A stretch of 50,698 bases of DNA from Campylobacteraceae bacterium (GTDB lineage Bacteria; Campylobacterota; Campylobacteria; Campylobacterales; Campylobacteraceae): NCBI GenBank assembly GCA_031258205.1, contig JAIRNE010000040.1, forward strand, positions 1 to 50,698, given 5' to 3'. The notes under the pieces were generated by a model, which saw nothing but the letters and a program-made list of their open reading frames with translations, was not told where the DNA came from and ran no database searches. The position numbers and the translations under genes are program-made. Positions 43,365 through 50,698 of this stretch are shown here, piece by piece (positions within the stretch are counted from its first letter, which is position 1; each line of letters opens with the position of its first letter).

Positions 43365-44050
43365 GCAAAAGCGTTCTTATAACCGGATCCACAGGCGCAA
43401 TAGGCGAAGCGACGGCAAAAGCGTTTTTTGATAAAGGTTATAAACTTTTTTTGCACTATAACAGCAATGAGCAAAAAGCAAAAGAGCTTGAGCAGAAATT
43501 TAACGCAACGCTGTTTCGGTGGGATATGCGAGACGGCGAAGCCATCAAAAAAGAGCTTGAACATGCAAATATAGACATTTTGGTAAATAATGCGGCTATT
43601 ACGGATGATGCGCATATATTTTGGATGGATGATAAGCAGTGGAACAGCGTCATAGACACAAACCTAAACGGCACATACCGCGTAACAAAAGCCGTTCTTA
43701 ATGATATGATAAAAAACAGAGACGGAGCTATCATAAACGTAGTTTCCATATCGGGCTTAATAGGCAATCTCGGACAAGCAAATTATGCCGCAAGTAAGGG
43801 GGCAATTATCGCATTTACAAAAACGCTCTGCCTTGATTTGGCAAGATTTAATATCCGCGTAAATGCCGTAGCTCCCGGCATAATTTGTTCAAATATGTCT
43901 AAAAATATAGATGAAAAAAGCTATCAAAAGATTATTCCGCTTGGGCGTTTTGGCAAACCCGAAGAAGTTGCGGAGGCAATTCTTTTTTTATCCGAAGCAA
44001 AATATATAAGCGGCGAAGTTTTAAATGTAAGCGGCGGAATGGTTCGCTGA
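43361..44050 (+). CDS. 3-oxoacyl-ACP reductase (FabG/SDR family)
   Basis: 229 residues. The NADPH-binding motif TGSTGAIG is at about 8-15, NNAA at about 76-79, and the catalytic Ser129, Tyr142 and Lys146 lie in NVVSISG and YAASK. The C-terminus YISGEVLNVSGG is FabG-like. It would reduce beta-keto intermediates in polyene extension. It overlaps the lyase gene by four bases (ATGA). In this run it stands in place of an ApeQ-type reductase. Confidence 0.88.
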   Translation: MSKSVLITGSTGAIGEATAKAFFDKGYKLFLHYNSNEQKAKELEQKFNATLFRWDMRDGEAIKKELEHANIDILVNNAAITDDAHIFWMDDKQWNSVIDTNLNGTYRVTKAVLNDMIKNRDGAIINVVSISGLIGNLGQANYAASKGAIIAFTKTLCLDLARFNIRVNAVAPGIICSNMSKNIDEKSYQKIIPLGRFGKPEEVAEAILFLSEAKYISGEVLNVSGGMVR

Positions 44051-44051
44051 A

Positions 44052-44567
44052 ATGCTCGTGCTTTTTTCCATTATTTACGGTCCTTTGGTGGTCTATCTTA
44101 CGGACTCATTTGACGATACGATATCAGCCGCTTCTATTTTAGCAATCAGCAGCGTACTTATCGCGATACATGCACTCAAAAAAAGTCCCGCATGGATTAT
44201 CCCATTTGTCTATTTTTTTATCTCTTTGGGTACCTTGTTTTTTGGCGAAACTATCTGGCTTCAATTCGGACCGCTTGCTATCTCGCTTGGAACGGCTTTA
44301 CTTTTTAGCATGCGCGATAAAACGGCTGTTATGGTTAGAAACAGCGTGAAAAACCGCCGCTTTCAAGAGTATATGAGTAAAGAGAGAATTAAACCGATGG
44401 CGCCCATCTGGATAAGCGCGGCATGGATAAATGTAACTTTGCATGTCGGTTTTTTACTTTTCTCTTCTAAATGGTTGTGGGCTTTTTATGTCTCTGTGGG
44501 TTGGTATGCCGTTTTTGCCTGCGCGGCGGCTATACATATATATCTGCAAAGAAAAAAATATGAATAA
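44052..44567 (+). CDS. COG4648-type inner-membrane protein of aryl-polyene clusters
   Basis: 171 residues with four to five hydrophobic helices. The middle segment RNSVKNRRFQEYMSKERIKPMAPIWISAAW is characteristic in my reading of small membrane proteins found in aryl-polyene and related clusters. The role is unknown; assembly or transport of the pigment is likely. It starts two bases after the ketoreductase and overlaps the LolA-like gene by eight bases. Confidence 0.65.
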   Translation: MLVLFSIIYGPLVVYLTDSFDDTISAASILAISSVLIAIHALKKSPAWIIPFVYFFISLGTLFFGETIWLQFGPLAISLGTALLFSMRDKTAVMVRNSVKNRRFQEYMSKERIKPMAPIWISAAWINVTLHVGFLLFSSKWLWAFYVSVGWYAVFACAAAIHIYLQRKKYE

Positions 44568-45048
44568 AGTCGTTGTTTTAATTTTCTTATCTGTTTTCCT
44601 TGCGGCGCAGAATGCAACAATAGAGTTTTTGGAAACGCGCTATATAGAAGCGTTAAATGAAAAAGTTACTAAAAAAGGCGAGGTGGAATTTGGCGCAAAC
44701 CATACACTGATTCGCTATCTCCCGCCAAATCAACGCGAAATAACGCTTAAAAACGGTATTGTCACCTTGCAGACCAAAGACTCCATTGTGCAAAAAAGTG
44801 CAAAAGAGGAGCAAAATATAGTTTACATGTTCACTGTCTTTAAAGCCGCATTTGATAATAATGAGACTGAACTTAAAAAGTTTTTTAAAATAACAAAAGA
44901 CGATACGGATACTGTCTTGACGCCTTTTTCAACCTCATCTCCCGTATCTAAAATGACATTCTCCCGCAGTAGAGAAAAGATAAAAAAAATTGAGATTTTC
45001 TCTTGGGACGATTCAAGGATAACTATTGACGTGGTTGAAAAGAAGTAG
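44560..45048 (+). CDS. LolA-like periplasmic lipid/lipoprotein carrier
   Basis: 162 residues from MNKVVVLIFLSVFLAAQNAT, a signal peptide; the frame extends back to 44443 but that part lies inside the previous gene. The mature part has LolA-like beta sheets (GEVEFGANHTLIRYLPPNQREITLKNG and FKAAFDNNETELKKFF). In aryl-polyene clusters a LolA-like protein is taken to carry the product across the periplasm from the MMPL exporter. Its end overlaps the exporter gene by 23 bases. Confidence 0.72.
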   Translation: MNKVVVLIFLSVFLAAQNATIEFLETRYIEALNEKVTKKGEVEFGANHTLIRYLPPNQREITLKNGIVTLQTKDSIVQKSAKEEQNIVYMFTVFKAAFDNNETELKKFFKITKDDTDTVLTPFSTSSPVSKMTFSRSREKIKKIEIFSWDDSRITIDVVEKK

Positions 45049-47053
45049 TTTAGCTGCTATTTTTATCTTGCTTGCCGTTTTTGTTTATACTCTTGATATA
45101 AAAGATAAACTCTCTTCGTCTTTTTATGTTTTACTGCCGGAGGGCAATTCCAAAGAGACGCTTTTACTTTATCAGACGATAGAACACGCCCAGTATGTAG
45201 TACTTGCCGCTAAAGATATGGCGCAAATGCTTGAAAAAATAGAACGTCTAAAAGGGTACGGTAAACTCTCAAGCGAAGAGAATTTAAATTTTTTAAAAGA
45301 GTACCGCTTTTATCTTGCCGATACGCCGGAAGTACTGCCAAATCATGAACAGATAAAAGAGAGGCTTGCAAATTCAAAACAGGAGCTTTTGGAGGGTTTT
45401 ACGCTTCAAATAGACAAAGATGATCCGCTTTTATTGTTTAAAAGCACAAAAACGGCGGCAAGTTTTCCATTTATAGAGGGTTTTGATACAAGCGCTGTTT
45501 TTAAACTAAATATAGCGCCCAATGAGTATGAAAAGTATTACGATGCGCTCCTTGATATCGTAGAAAACAGGGAAGCTTTTGTTTTTTCGCCGTTTTTTTA
45601 TCAAGTAGAAAACGCTAAAATTTTTGCTTCTCAAGTTAAATTTATACTCTTTGTATCTATGGCTGTTTTAGCGCTTTTATATCTATATTGGTTAAAACAA
45701 CCCGCTCTTTTGATATGCGTGATTTTGACGCTTTTAAGCGCGGCGGCTTTTTCGCAGATTATAGCGGCTCTTATTTGGAATGAGATTTCGCTTTACTCTT
45801 TGATATTCAGCGCGGCAGTCAGCGCCGTATCTATTGACTATATGTTTCATTATTATATTTTAGGGCTTTATAAAAAACCGTCCTTTTCCAAAAATGTTTT
45901 TTTGGGATTTTTCACTACATTCGCGGCTTTTGCGGCATTGAGCTTAGTGAACTTTACTCTCATATCTCAAATAGCTCTAACTTCAGCCGCCGCGCTTTTA
46001 TTTGCATATTTATCGTTTGCATTTATCTATCCACATCTTGGATTTGGAGAAACAAAACGCCGCAGATTTGACTTTAACGGAAAAAAGCTGCTAAGTCCGA
46101 TTTTTATCTGCATCGTCAGCCTTATTATCATTATTTTGTCGTCGTTTTGGATACGCCCAAATTATGATATAAAATCGTTGGATATAAAAAACTATTCTTT
46201 GGACGCTAAAGCCAAAATGGTAAATTCTGCAAATCAAACCGCCATACTCCTAAAAGCCGATTCGCTTGACGAGTTGATACAAAAAGCGAAACTTTTGCAA
46301 AAGCAAGGCGCCGTTTTAAGCGCGGCTTCACTGTTGAGCACAAATGAGTATCGCCAAAAATTATCAAAAATAAAAGCGCTTGATTTTGCTTCTTTGAAAG
46401 AAAATATAACCGCCGCCGCGCTTTTAGTTGGGTTTAAAAAAGATTATTTTAACAACGCTTATGCCGATACGCTGCTTTATCCAAAACCGCCCGTTTACAC
46501 AAAAGAGTTTTTAAGCGGCAATCAAATCATGCAGTTTAAAGATAAATTTTACGCTTCCGGTTATTACACAGGCGGCGGATTGATAGAAGATGACGTTACA
46601 GCGATAAACTCTGCGCATCTTTTTGAAAAAGAACTCATGCAAATACGCGAAGAGTTGATTTTCGCAGGCGGATTTATAGCAATTTTAATTATTTTGACAA
46701 TTATTTTTGCGGCGCGAAAAGCTTTTTTTAGAGTTTTTAGTTTTATACTTACGCCTTTGGCTTTTTGTCTTTGTATATTTATTTTTACCGAAATAACGAT
46801 ACTTCATATTTTTATGCTTGTCATTATAGCGGCTATGAGTGTGGATTACGGTATTTACAGTATCTCAAAAGGAGGAGAAAAAGTCAAAGAGGCTATATGC
46901 TATTCGCTTTTAAGTACAGTCGCGGGTTTTGGCGTACTTGCGCTTAGTTCCATAGCGTCCATGAGGGCAATCGGCATAACGGCTCTTTGCGCGTGTTTTA
47001 CGATAATGATACTTTTATATTTTATGGAGACAGAAAATGAAGCTAATACTTGA
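45026..47053 (+). CDS. MMPL/RND exporter of the aryl-polyene-like cluster
   Basis: 675 residues, TTG start with AAGGAT upstream; a second TTG nine bases later is the alternative. N-terminal helix (about 8-24), a periplasmic domain, a helix bundle (about 205-340), a second periplasmic domain and a second bundle with IIAAMSVDYGIYSISKG and STVAGFGVLALSSIASMRAIG. It is shorter than the RND protein at 29684 but has the same two-fold layout. It probably moves the lipid-linked product out of the inner membrane. It overlaps the next gene by 17 bases. Confidence 0.85.
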   Translation: MTWLKRSSLAAIFILLAVFVYTLDIKDKLSSSFYVLLPEGNSKETLLLYQTIEHAQYVVLAAKDMAQMLEKIERLKGYGKLSSEENLNFLKEYRFYLADTPEVLPNHEQIKERLANSKQELLEGFTLQIDKDDPLLLFKSTKTAASFPFIEGFDTSAVFKLNIAPNEYEKYYDALLDIVENREAFVFSPFFYQVENAKIFASQVKFILFVSMAVLALLYLYWLKQPALLICVILTLLSAAAFSQIIAALIWNEISLYSLIFSAAVSAVSIDYMFHYYILGLYKKPSFSKNVFLGFFTTFAAFAALSLVNFTLISQIALTSAAALLFAYLSFAFIYPHLGFGETKRRRFDFNGKKLLSPIFICIVSLIIIILSSFWIRPNYDIKSLDIKNYSLDAKAKMVNSANQTAILLKADSLDELIQKAKLLQKQGAVLSAASLLSTNEYRQKLSKIKALDFASLKENITAAALLVGFKKDYFNNAYADTLLYPKPPVYTKEFLSGNQIMQFKDKFYASGYYTGGGLIEDDVTAINSAHLFEKELMQIREELIFAGGFIAILIILTIIFAARKAFFRVFSFILTPLAFCLCIFIFTEITILHIFMLVIIAAMSVDYGIYSISKGGEKVKEAICYSLLSTVAGFGVLALSSIASMRAIGITALCACFTIMILLYFMETENEANT

Positions 47054-48269
47054 CAATGAGGATTTGACGCAAAAAATTTATGAAATAACCGAGCAAAACT
47101 GCAAAATCAAAGAGCTTGAAAATGCCGTCGGTTTGGTTGAGTGCGACAATAAATTTGACAGCGCAGTAGCGATATTTCAAGCTTTATATTCAAATGCCAA
47201 AGCTATTTTGTATGATACTTCACATAAATATTTAGATATAAACCTAAAAGAACAGATGCGTTTACCTCTGCTTAAAAACTGCCTAAAAGAGGAGAAGTTT
47301 TGCGGCATTGACTATGATATTATGCTTTTTACTTCAGGTACTACAGGTATGCCCGCGGGCGTTTTTAAAACCAAAAAACATATACAAACCGAGATAGAGG
47401 TTTTGGCAAAACTTTTTGCTCCATACAAAATAACTAAAATGGCGGCATCCGTACCATTTGTGCATATTTACGGCATATTAATGCTGACATTGGCAAAACT
47501 TTTGGATATTGACCTGCGTTTTCGCGAGCGGTTTTTACCTGCCGATTTGGCTGACTTGGCAGATAAAAACACGCTTGTAGCCACAACGCCTTTGTATATA
47601 AACGCTCTTTTGCAGATGAATGAAGATTATGATTTTGGCGGAGCTTTATTTGTAAGTTCAACTGCGCCGCTGTCTAACATAAGCGCTGGGGAATTTTGCA
47701 AAAGATTTAATGCAAATATCATTCAGCTTTACGGTTCTACCGAAACCGGAGGTATAGCGTATAGAAAAAACGGCGAAAATTTGTGGCAGCCGCTGGAGGG
47801 CGTTATTTGTGCGAAAGCAAAAAACGGTTGTTTGCATGTGCGCTCGCCTTGGGTCAGCGATTATTCATATGAGGGCAAACTTAAACGTATTGGCGGTGAA
47901 ATAACGACTTTTGACGAAATAGAATTTATAGATGATAAATTTGAATTAAAAGGCAGACAGTCAAACATTATCAAAATCGGTGGCAAAAGACTCTCTGTAA
48001 TACAAATAGAAAGCATTATTGAAACTCATCCGAAAATCAAAGCGGCGCTTATTGACATTGTCAAAAATAGCGATGAAAAATCGCTTAAAGATGAAAATCT
48101 GCTCGTATACATGGAGGGTGAAAAGCCAGCTACAGGCGAACTTAAAGACCTTATCAAAAAAGAGTTGGGAGTTATTAATATACCGATGAAAATTATGATG
48201 GTTGAGAAAATTCCAAAATCCCAAATAGGCAAGAAGATAAGAAATTTTAAGAGTTTGAAATTAATTTGA
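47037..48269 (+). CDS. AMP-dependent acyl/aryl ligase (ApeH-like)
   Basis: 410 residues. ATP-binding motif LFTSGTTGMPAG at about 97-108, QLYGSTETGG at about 234-243, and the C-terminal catalytic Lys in PKSQIGKKI. The protein is shorter than typical acyl-CoA synthetases, as are acyl-ACP ligases of this cluster type. The predicted role is activation of the aryl starter made by the ammonia-lyase and loading onto an ACP. It closes the run; no ACP follows. Confidence 0.82.
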   Translation: MKLILDNEDLTQKIYEITEQNCKIKELENAVGLVECDNKFDSAVAIFQALYSNAKAILYDTSHKYLDINLKEQMRLPLLKNCLKEEKFCGIDYDIMLFTSGTTGMPAGVFKTKKHIQTEIEVLAKLFAPYKITKMAASVPFVHIYGILMLTLAKLLDIDLRFRERFLPADLADLADKNTLVATTPLYINALLQMNEDYDFGGALFVSSTAPLSNISAGEFCKRFNANIIQLYGSTETGGIAYRKNGENLWQPLEGVICAKAKNGCLHVRSPWVSDYSYEGKLKRIGGEITTFDEIEFIDDKFELKGRQSNIIKIGGKRLSVIQIESIIETHPKIKAALIDIVKNSDEKSLKDENLLVYMEGEKPATGELKDLIKKELGVINIPMKIMMVEKIPKSQIGKKIRNFKSLKLI

Positions 48270-48550
48270 TACTTATAAGAAAAAAATATTTAAAACCTCA
48301 ATCAATATTTGCGACGGTTCTTCATCGTCATTTTTTATAAAACGCTCTTTTTGCATTGTTTAATTTTTATACAATATCTCTTTTCTCATGAGAGCTCTAT
48401 TTTAAATTGCGTAAGAATATGGAGCGGCTGCCGCTTCAACGCTTGCAATAGTTCGCGTATTTGCCAACCGATTAATGCAAACCCAAGAGTAATATTGGTA
48501 TATTTCCATTTCGCAAAGTAAAAACGGCGGTTTTAAAGTCTTTATCATAT
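48270..48550. other. Gene-free stretch before tRNA-Ser
   Basis: 281 bases without a supportable gene. AT-rich, with TTTTTATACAATAT at about 48364-48377 that could be a promoter region for the tRNA. Nothing else recognised. Confidence 0.5.
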
Positions 48551-48638
48551 AGAGAGGTGTCCGAGCGGTTTAAGGAGCACGCCTGGAACGCGTGTGTGGG
48601 GCAACTCACCGAGGGTTCGAATCCCTTCCTCTCTGCCA
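48551..48638 (+). tRNA. tRNA-Ser (anticodon GGA)
   Basis: 88 bases with a long variable arm. Acceptor AGAGAGG pairs with CCTCTCT; discriminator G and an encoded CCA follow. The anticodon loop CTGGAAC in CACGC..GCGTG gives GGA. T-loop TTCGAAT is canonical. A type II tRNA of this form is serine. Confidence 0.97.
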
Positions 48639-48662
48639 TCCGCGACACTTCAGGGAGTAATT

Positions 48663-49910
48663 TTGCGCAGAATTTGTATAGTGATATATAATAGATGTAT
48701 AACTTCTTTTATAAAATTTTCAAGCATATTTATACTAAATAAAGCGAAAAGAAAAAACATTAGAAATAAATTGCTCAATACGTATGTATTAAAAGTTAAT
48801 GTATTGGCAATAAAAGAGAGAGAAAAAGCAAAGATAAAAGTTGGTATCTTGGGCACATCCAACTCTGTAATGAAAGATGGATATACGGTTAGCTTACAAA
48901 ATAATCCGGATATAGTTATCCGAAAAAATGCTTCTATCGGAAGCAGTCATGCTGCGCTTATTCCTTATACATTTTCAAAACATGATTTTAATGACTGCGA
49001 TGTTGTTGTGCTTGATATTTTGGCAAATGAACAGTACGCTCTTTGGCTACATGATTATGATATATCTTTATCATTACAAATTTTTGATTATTTTTTGACG
49101 GTTTGTGCAGTTTCTCATGTTTTACCTGTCATTCTTCTCGTGCCCGAACGTATTGGGTATCGTTCTCCTAAAGATCCCAAATTTCAACAAATAAGGAGGC
49201 GCTATATAGAAGTTTGCAATAAGCGAGGTATCCCATATTTCGACGGTGATGCCTACATTAAAAATGTTTATACAAAGACGCATTTTTCTAAACTATTTCA
49301 AGATGATGTACATATAATGCCTCTTTATGCGCAAGAGGTTGGCAGTATATTGGCAAAATCAATAGCTACAATATATAGTTCACACAAAATCATCAATGAA
49401 GAGCTAAATATTTATGATTTCAAATATATTAATGTGATAGGCGGCAATACCGAGAGCAAAAATATTGTAGAACGTAAAACGTCTATAGTGGAGTGCAAAT
49501 TTTTGAAGCTGTCTGCAGGTGAAACATGTGATGTCAATGTGGGAGAATATGAGATAGTGGGAATAGCGTTTAACATGGCTCAAACAAACGGCATATTAGA
49601 GTTTAAGGGAGGGGATTTAAACTATAAAATGCTCTCAAATGCATATTTTGACCCAAATCGTTCTTTGTGGTTAGTGATATGGTCGCTGCTAAAACCTATC
49701 AAATCAAACATTGACGGTAAAGTGAGATTAAAATGTTTAGAGAGAGCGGATATTTTAAATATGGAATTGCATGATCACGGTAAAATCAAGGAAGAATACA
49801 GTGATGAGCCCGTAAGAATTGAAATACAAGGCTTGATAGTCCGAAGTAAAGAGATGCATAAAGCTATTGGCATGAGAGTTGGCATTAATTTGGATATGGA
49901 AAAATACTAA
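48663..49910 (+). CDS. SGNH/GDSL-hydrolase-like protein
   Basis: About 415 residues from a TTG with AGGGAG five bases before; the frame also extends back into the tRNA, which is excluded. A basic N-terminal helix precedes the SGNH core: GTSNSVMKDGY as block I (the Ser nucleophile), IGSSHAALIP, VLDILANEQYA and DDVHIMPLYAQEVG with the Asp-His pair. A C-terminal domain of about 150 residues is beta-rich. SGNH enzymes of this kind act on acyl groups of surface polysaccharides. It sits right behind tRNA-Ser, with no neighbour of related function in the window. Confidence 0.7.
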   Translation: MRRICIVIYNRCITSFIKFSSIFILNKAKRKNIRNKLLNTYVLKVNVLAIKEREKAKIKVGILGTSNSVMKDGYTVSLQNNPDIVIRKNASIGSSHAALIPYTFSKHDFNDCDVVVLDILANEQYALWLHDYDISLSLQIFDYFLTVCAVSHVLPVILLVPERIGYRSPKDPKFQQIRRRYIEVCNKRGIPYFDGDAYIKNVYTKTHFSKLFQDDVHIMPLYAQEVGSILAKSIATIYSSHKIINEELNIYDFKYINVIGGNTESKNIVERKTSIVECKFLKLSAGETCDVNVGEYEIVGIAFNMAQTNGILEFKGGDLNYKMLSNAYFDPNRSLWLVIWSLLKPIKSNIDGKVRLKCLERADILNMELHDHGKIKEEYSDEPVRIEIQGLIVRSKEMHKAIGMRVGINLDMEKY

Positions 49911-50212
49911 GAGGTAATTTATTTTTTTGAATACCGCTATAAATTAGCGCGCCACTGCCATACTCAAGTAACAACTGTCTTTTGGTCGTTGTGAACAAGC
50001 GAAGTGTTCAATATTTTAAACTTTCAATTTGAAATACAAGCCTTTTCAAATACTTTTGAATAATACGAAAGCATAAATATATTTTTAAATAGCCTTATTG
50101 CACTCCTTGCAATAAATGGAGTTGCATAGCAATTTATAAAATATATAGATAGTAAAAATTTAAGAAATAGCGTATTATCACTAATACCGTATCGTAACTC
50201 ATTCAAGTAAAC

Positions 50213-50698
50213 TTATCTCATTGCCCATTCCCAAAATGGGATAAGCTCACAGGTTAATCCCTCGTCTTTATATTTTCCTTCATTTCCAAGAGTTACAACC
50301 TGTAAAGTCGTTATGCCAAGTGATTTTAACTCTTTTGATAACTTTTTAAATCTGCGGTTTATAAATTCAGGCTGTAAAAAAGGTATGCAAAGTATAGCCG
50401 TAAAACGTTTTGGAAGATAAAAATCAAGCGAGGGAGTATAAAAAATCTCTCTATCTTTTTTTGTGAGTTCGCAAAAGACGATATTTTGAAACTTTAACAT
50501 AAAATCTTTTTCAAATGTTAGTATATTTTTGAGCGTAAAGTCTGCAAAATAGAGTTTTTTTGCCGCTCCTGTTTTGCCGAATCTACTGACAAAATATATC
50601 AAATGCTCTTTTTCAAGACGGGCTATCTTAGCGTAAATCGTATCTTTTGAAAGTTTGATGTTTGATTTTAAAAGTTCGTAGAGTTTATGTACGCTAAG
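50213..50698 (-). CDS. AAA-ATPase-like protein, C-terminal part (cut by the right edge)
   Basis: 161 codons open to the window edge. The visible part has a winged helix (LSVHKLYELLKSNIKLSKDT, then IYAKIARLEKEHLIYFVSRF) and a DUF4143-like region (KKLYFADFTLKNILTF). The end carries YTPSLDFYLPKRFTAILCIP, QPEFINRRFKKL and ELIPFWEWAM. The pattern suggests the C-terminal half of an ATP-binding DUF234/DUF4143-type protein common in Campylobacterota, whose function is not established. The ATPase core, if present, is outside the window. The 302-base gap between this gene and the hydrolase holds nothing convincing. Confidence 0.55.
   Translation of the reverse strand, partial: LSVHKLYELLKSNIKLSKDTIYAKIARLEKEHLIYFVSRFGKTGAAKKLYFADFTLKNILTFEKDFMLKFQNIVFCELTKKDREIFYTPSLDFYLPKRFTAILCIPFLQPEFINRRFKKLSKELKSLGITTLQVVTLGNEGKYKDEGLTCELIPFWEWAMR

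Noticed and set aside
50024-50206. Minus-strand frame of 60 codons in the AT-rich gap near the right end
   Set aside because: No ribosome site, low-complexity residues, no neighbour coupling.
1-50698. CRISPR array or toxin-antitoxin, retron or restriction-modification system
   Set aside because: No regularly spaced repeat-spacer units, no cas genes, no reverse transcriptase and no endonuclease partner for the methyltransferase were found. The only clustered repeats are the TTGTAACGG nonamers, which have irregular spacing in both orientations.

Overview
The window reads as chromosome of a Campylobacterota (Epsilonproteobacteria) bacterium, AT-rich by eye, with an integrated phage at its left end. 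The lineage call is inference from gene content and order: mqnD of the futalosine menaquinone pathway, secG-frr-pyrE, recA-eno-ftsB-like, and the mlaA-mlaC-RND operon that resembles Cj1371-Cj1373 of Campylobacter jejuni. I cannot name the genus.

Element, 1 to about 20,912. A tailed-phage prophage occupies this part. From right to left on the minus strand it carries an early regulator, a P4/D5-type primase-helicase, a possible small terminase, an AlpA-like regulator, many small genes that overlap by 1-17 bases, a nucleoside-deoxyribosyltransferase-like protein, a YopX protein, an orphan cytosine-C5 methyltransferase, a coiled-coil protein, portal, scaffold, major capsid protein, connector-like protein, two large tail or fibre proteins, and a membrane/spanin-like lysis module cut by the left edge. 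A CI-like repressor with a TTG start faces away from this operon, and candidate promoters and operators lie between the two. Beyond the repressor come a lipoprotein gene with its own promoter, a dyad-symmetric array of the nonamer TTGTAACGG that looks like a replication origin, and a small gene whose first 35 residues resemble the start of the phage scaffold. A 24-base 3' fragment of a tRNA, most like tRNA-Pro, at 20,889-20,912 is the likely right attachment site. If so, the intact tRNA and the integrase lie left of the window. No large terminase gene is visible. At 9.1-9.5 kb a DNA methyltransferase is cut after about 22 residues next to the portal gene, and a plus-strand gene sits there, so this is probably a deletion scar.

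Host core, about 20,980 to 38,955. The genes are thiD, murB, mqnD, a bacteriohemerythrin, a leucine-rich-repeat membrane protein, the run secG / polysaccharide deacetylase / frr / pyrE / RDD protein, the lipid-transport run mlaA / mlaC / RND protein ending in a clear terminator, recA / eno / ftsB-like, gltA and topA.

Outer-membrane and pigment region, 39,388 to 48,269. A TonB-dependent receptor is followed by seven tightly packed genes of aryl-polyene type: hotdog dehydratase, HAL/PAL-family ammonia-lyase, ketoreductase, COG4648-type membrane protein, LolA-like carrier, MMPL exporter and AMP-dependent ligase. The ketosynthases, acyl carrier proteins and acyl/glycosyl transferases such a pathway needs are not here, so the pathway must be split between loci or incomplete.

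Right end. A tRNA-Ser(GGA) is followed directly by an SGNH-hydrolase-like protein and the 3' end of an AAA-ATPase-like gene cut by the window edge.
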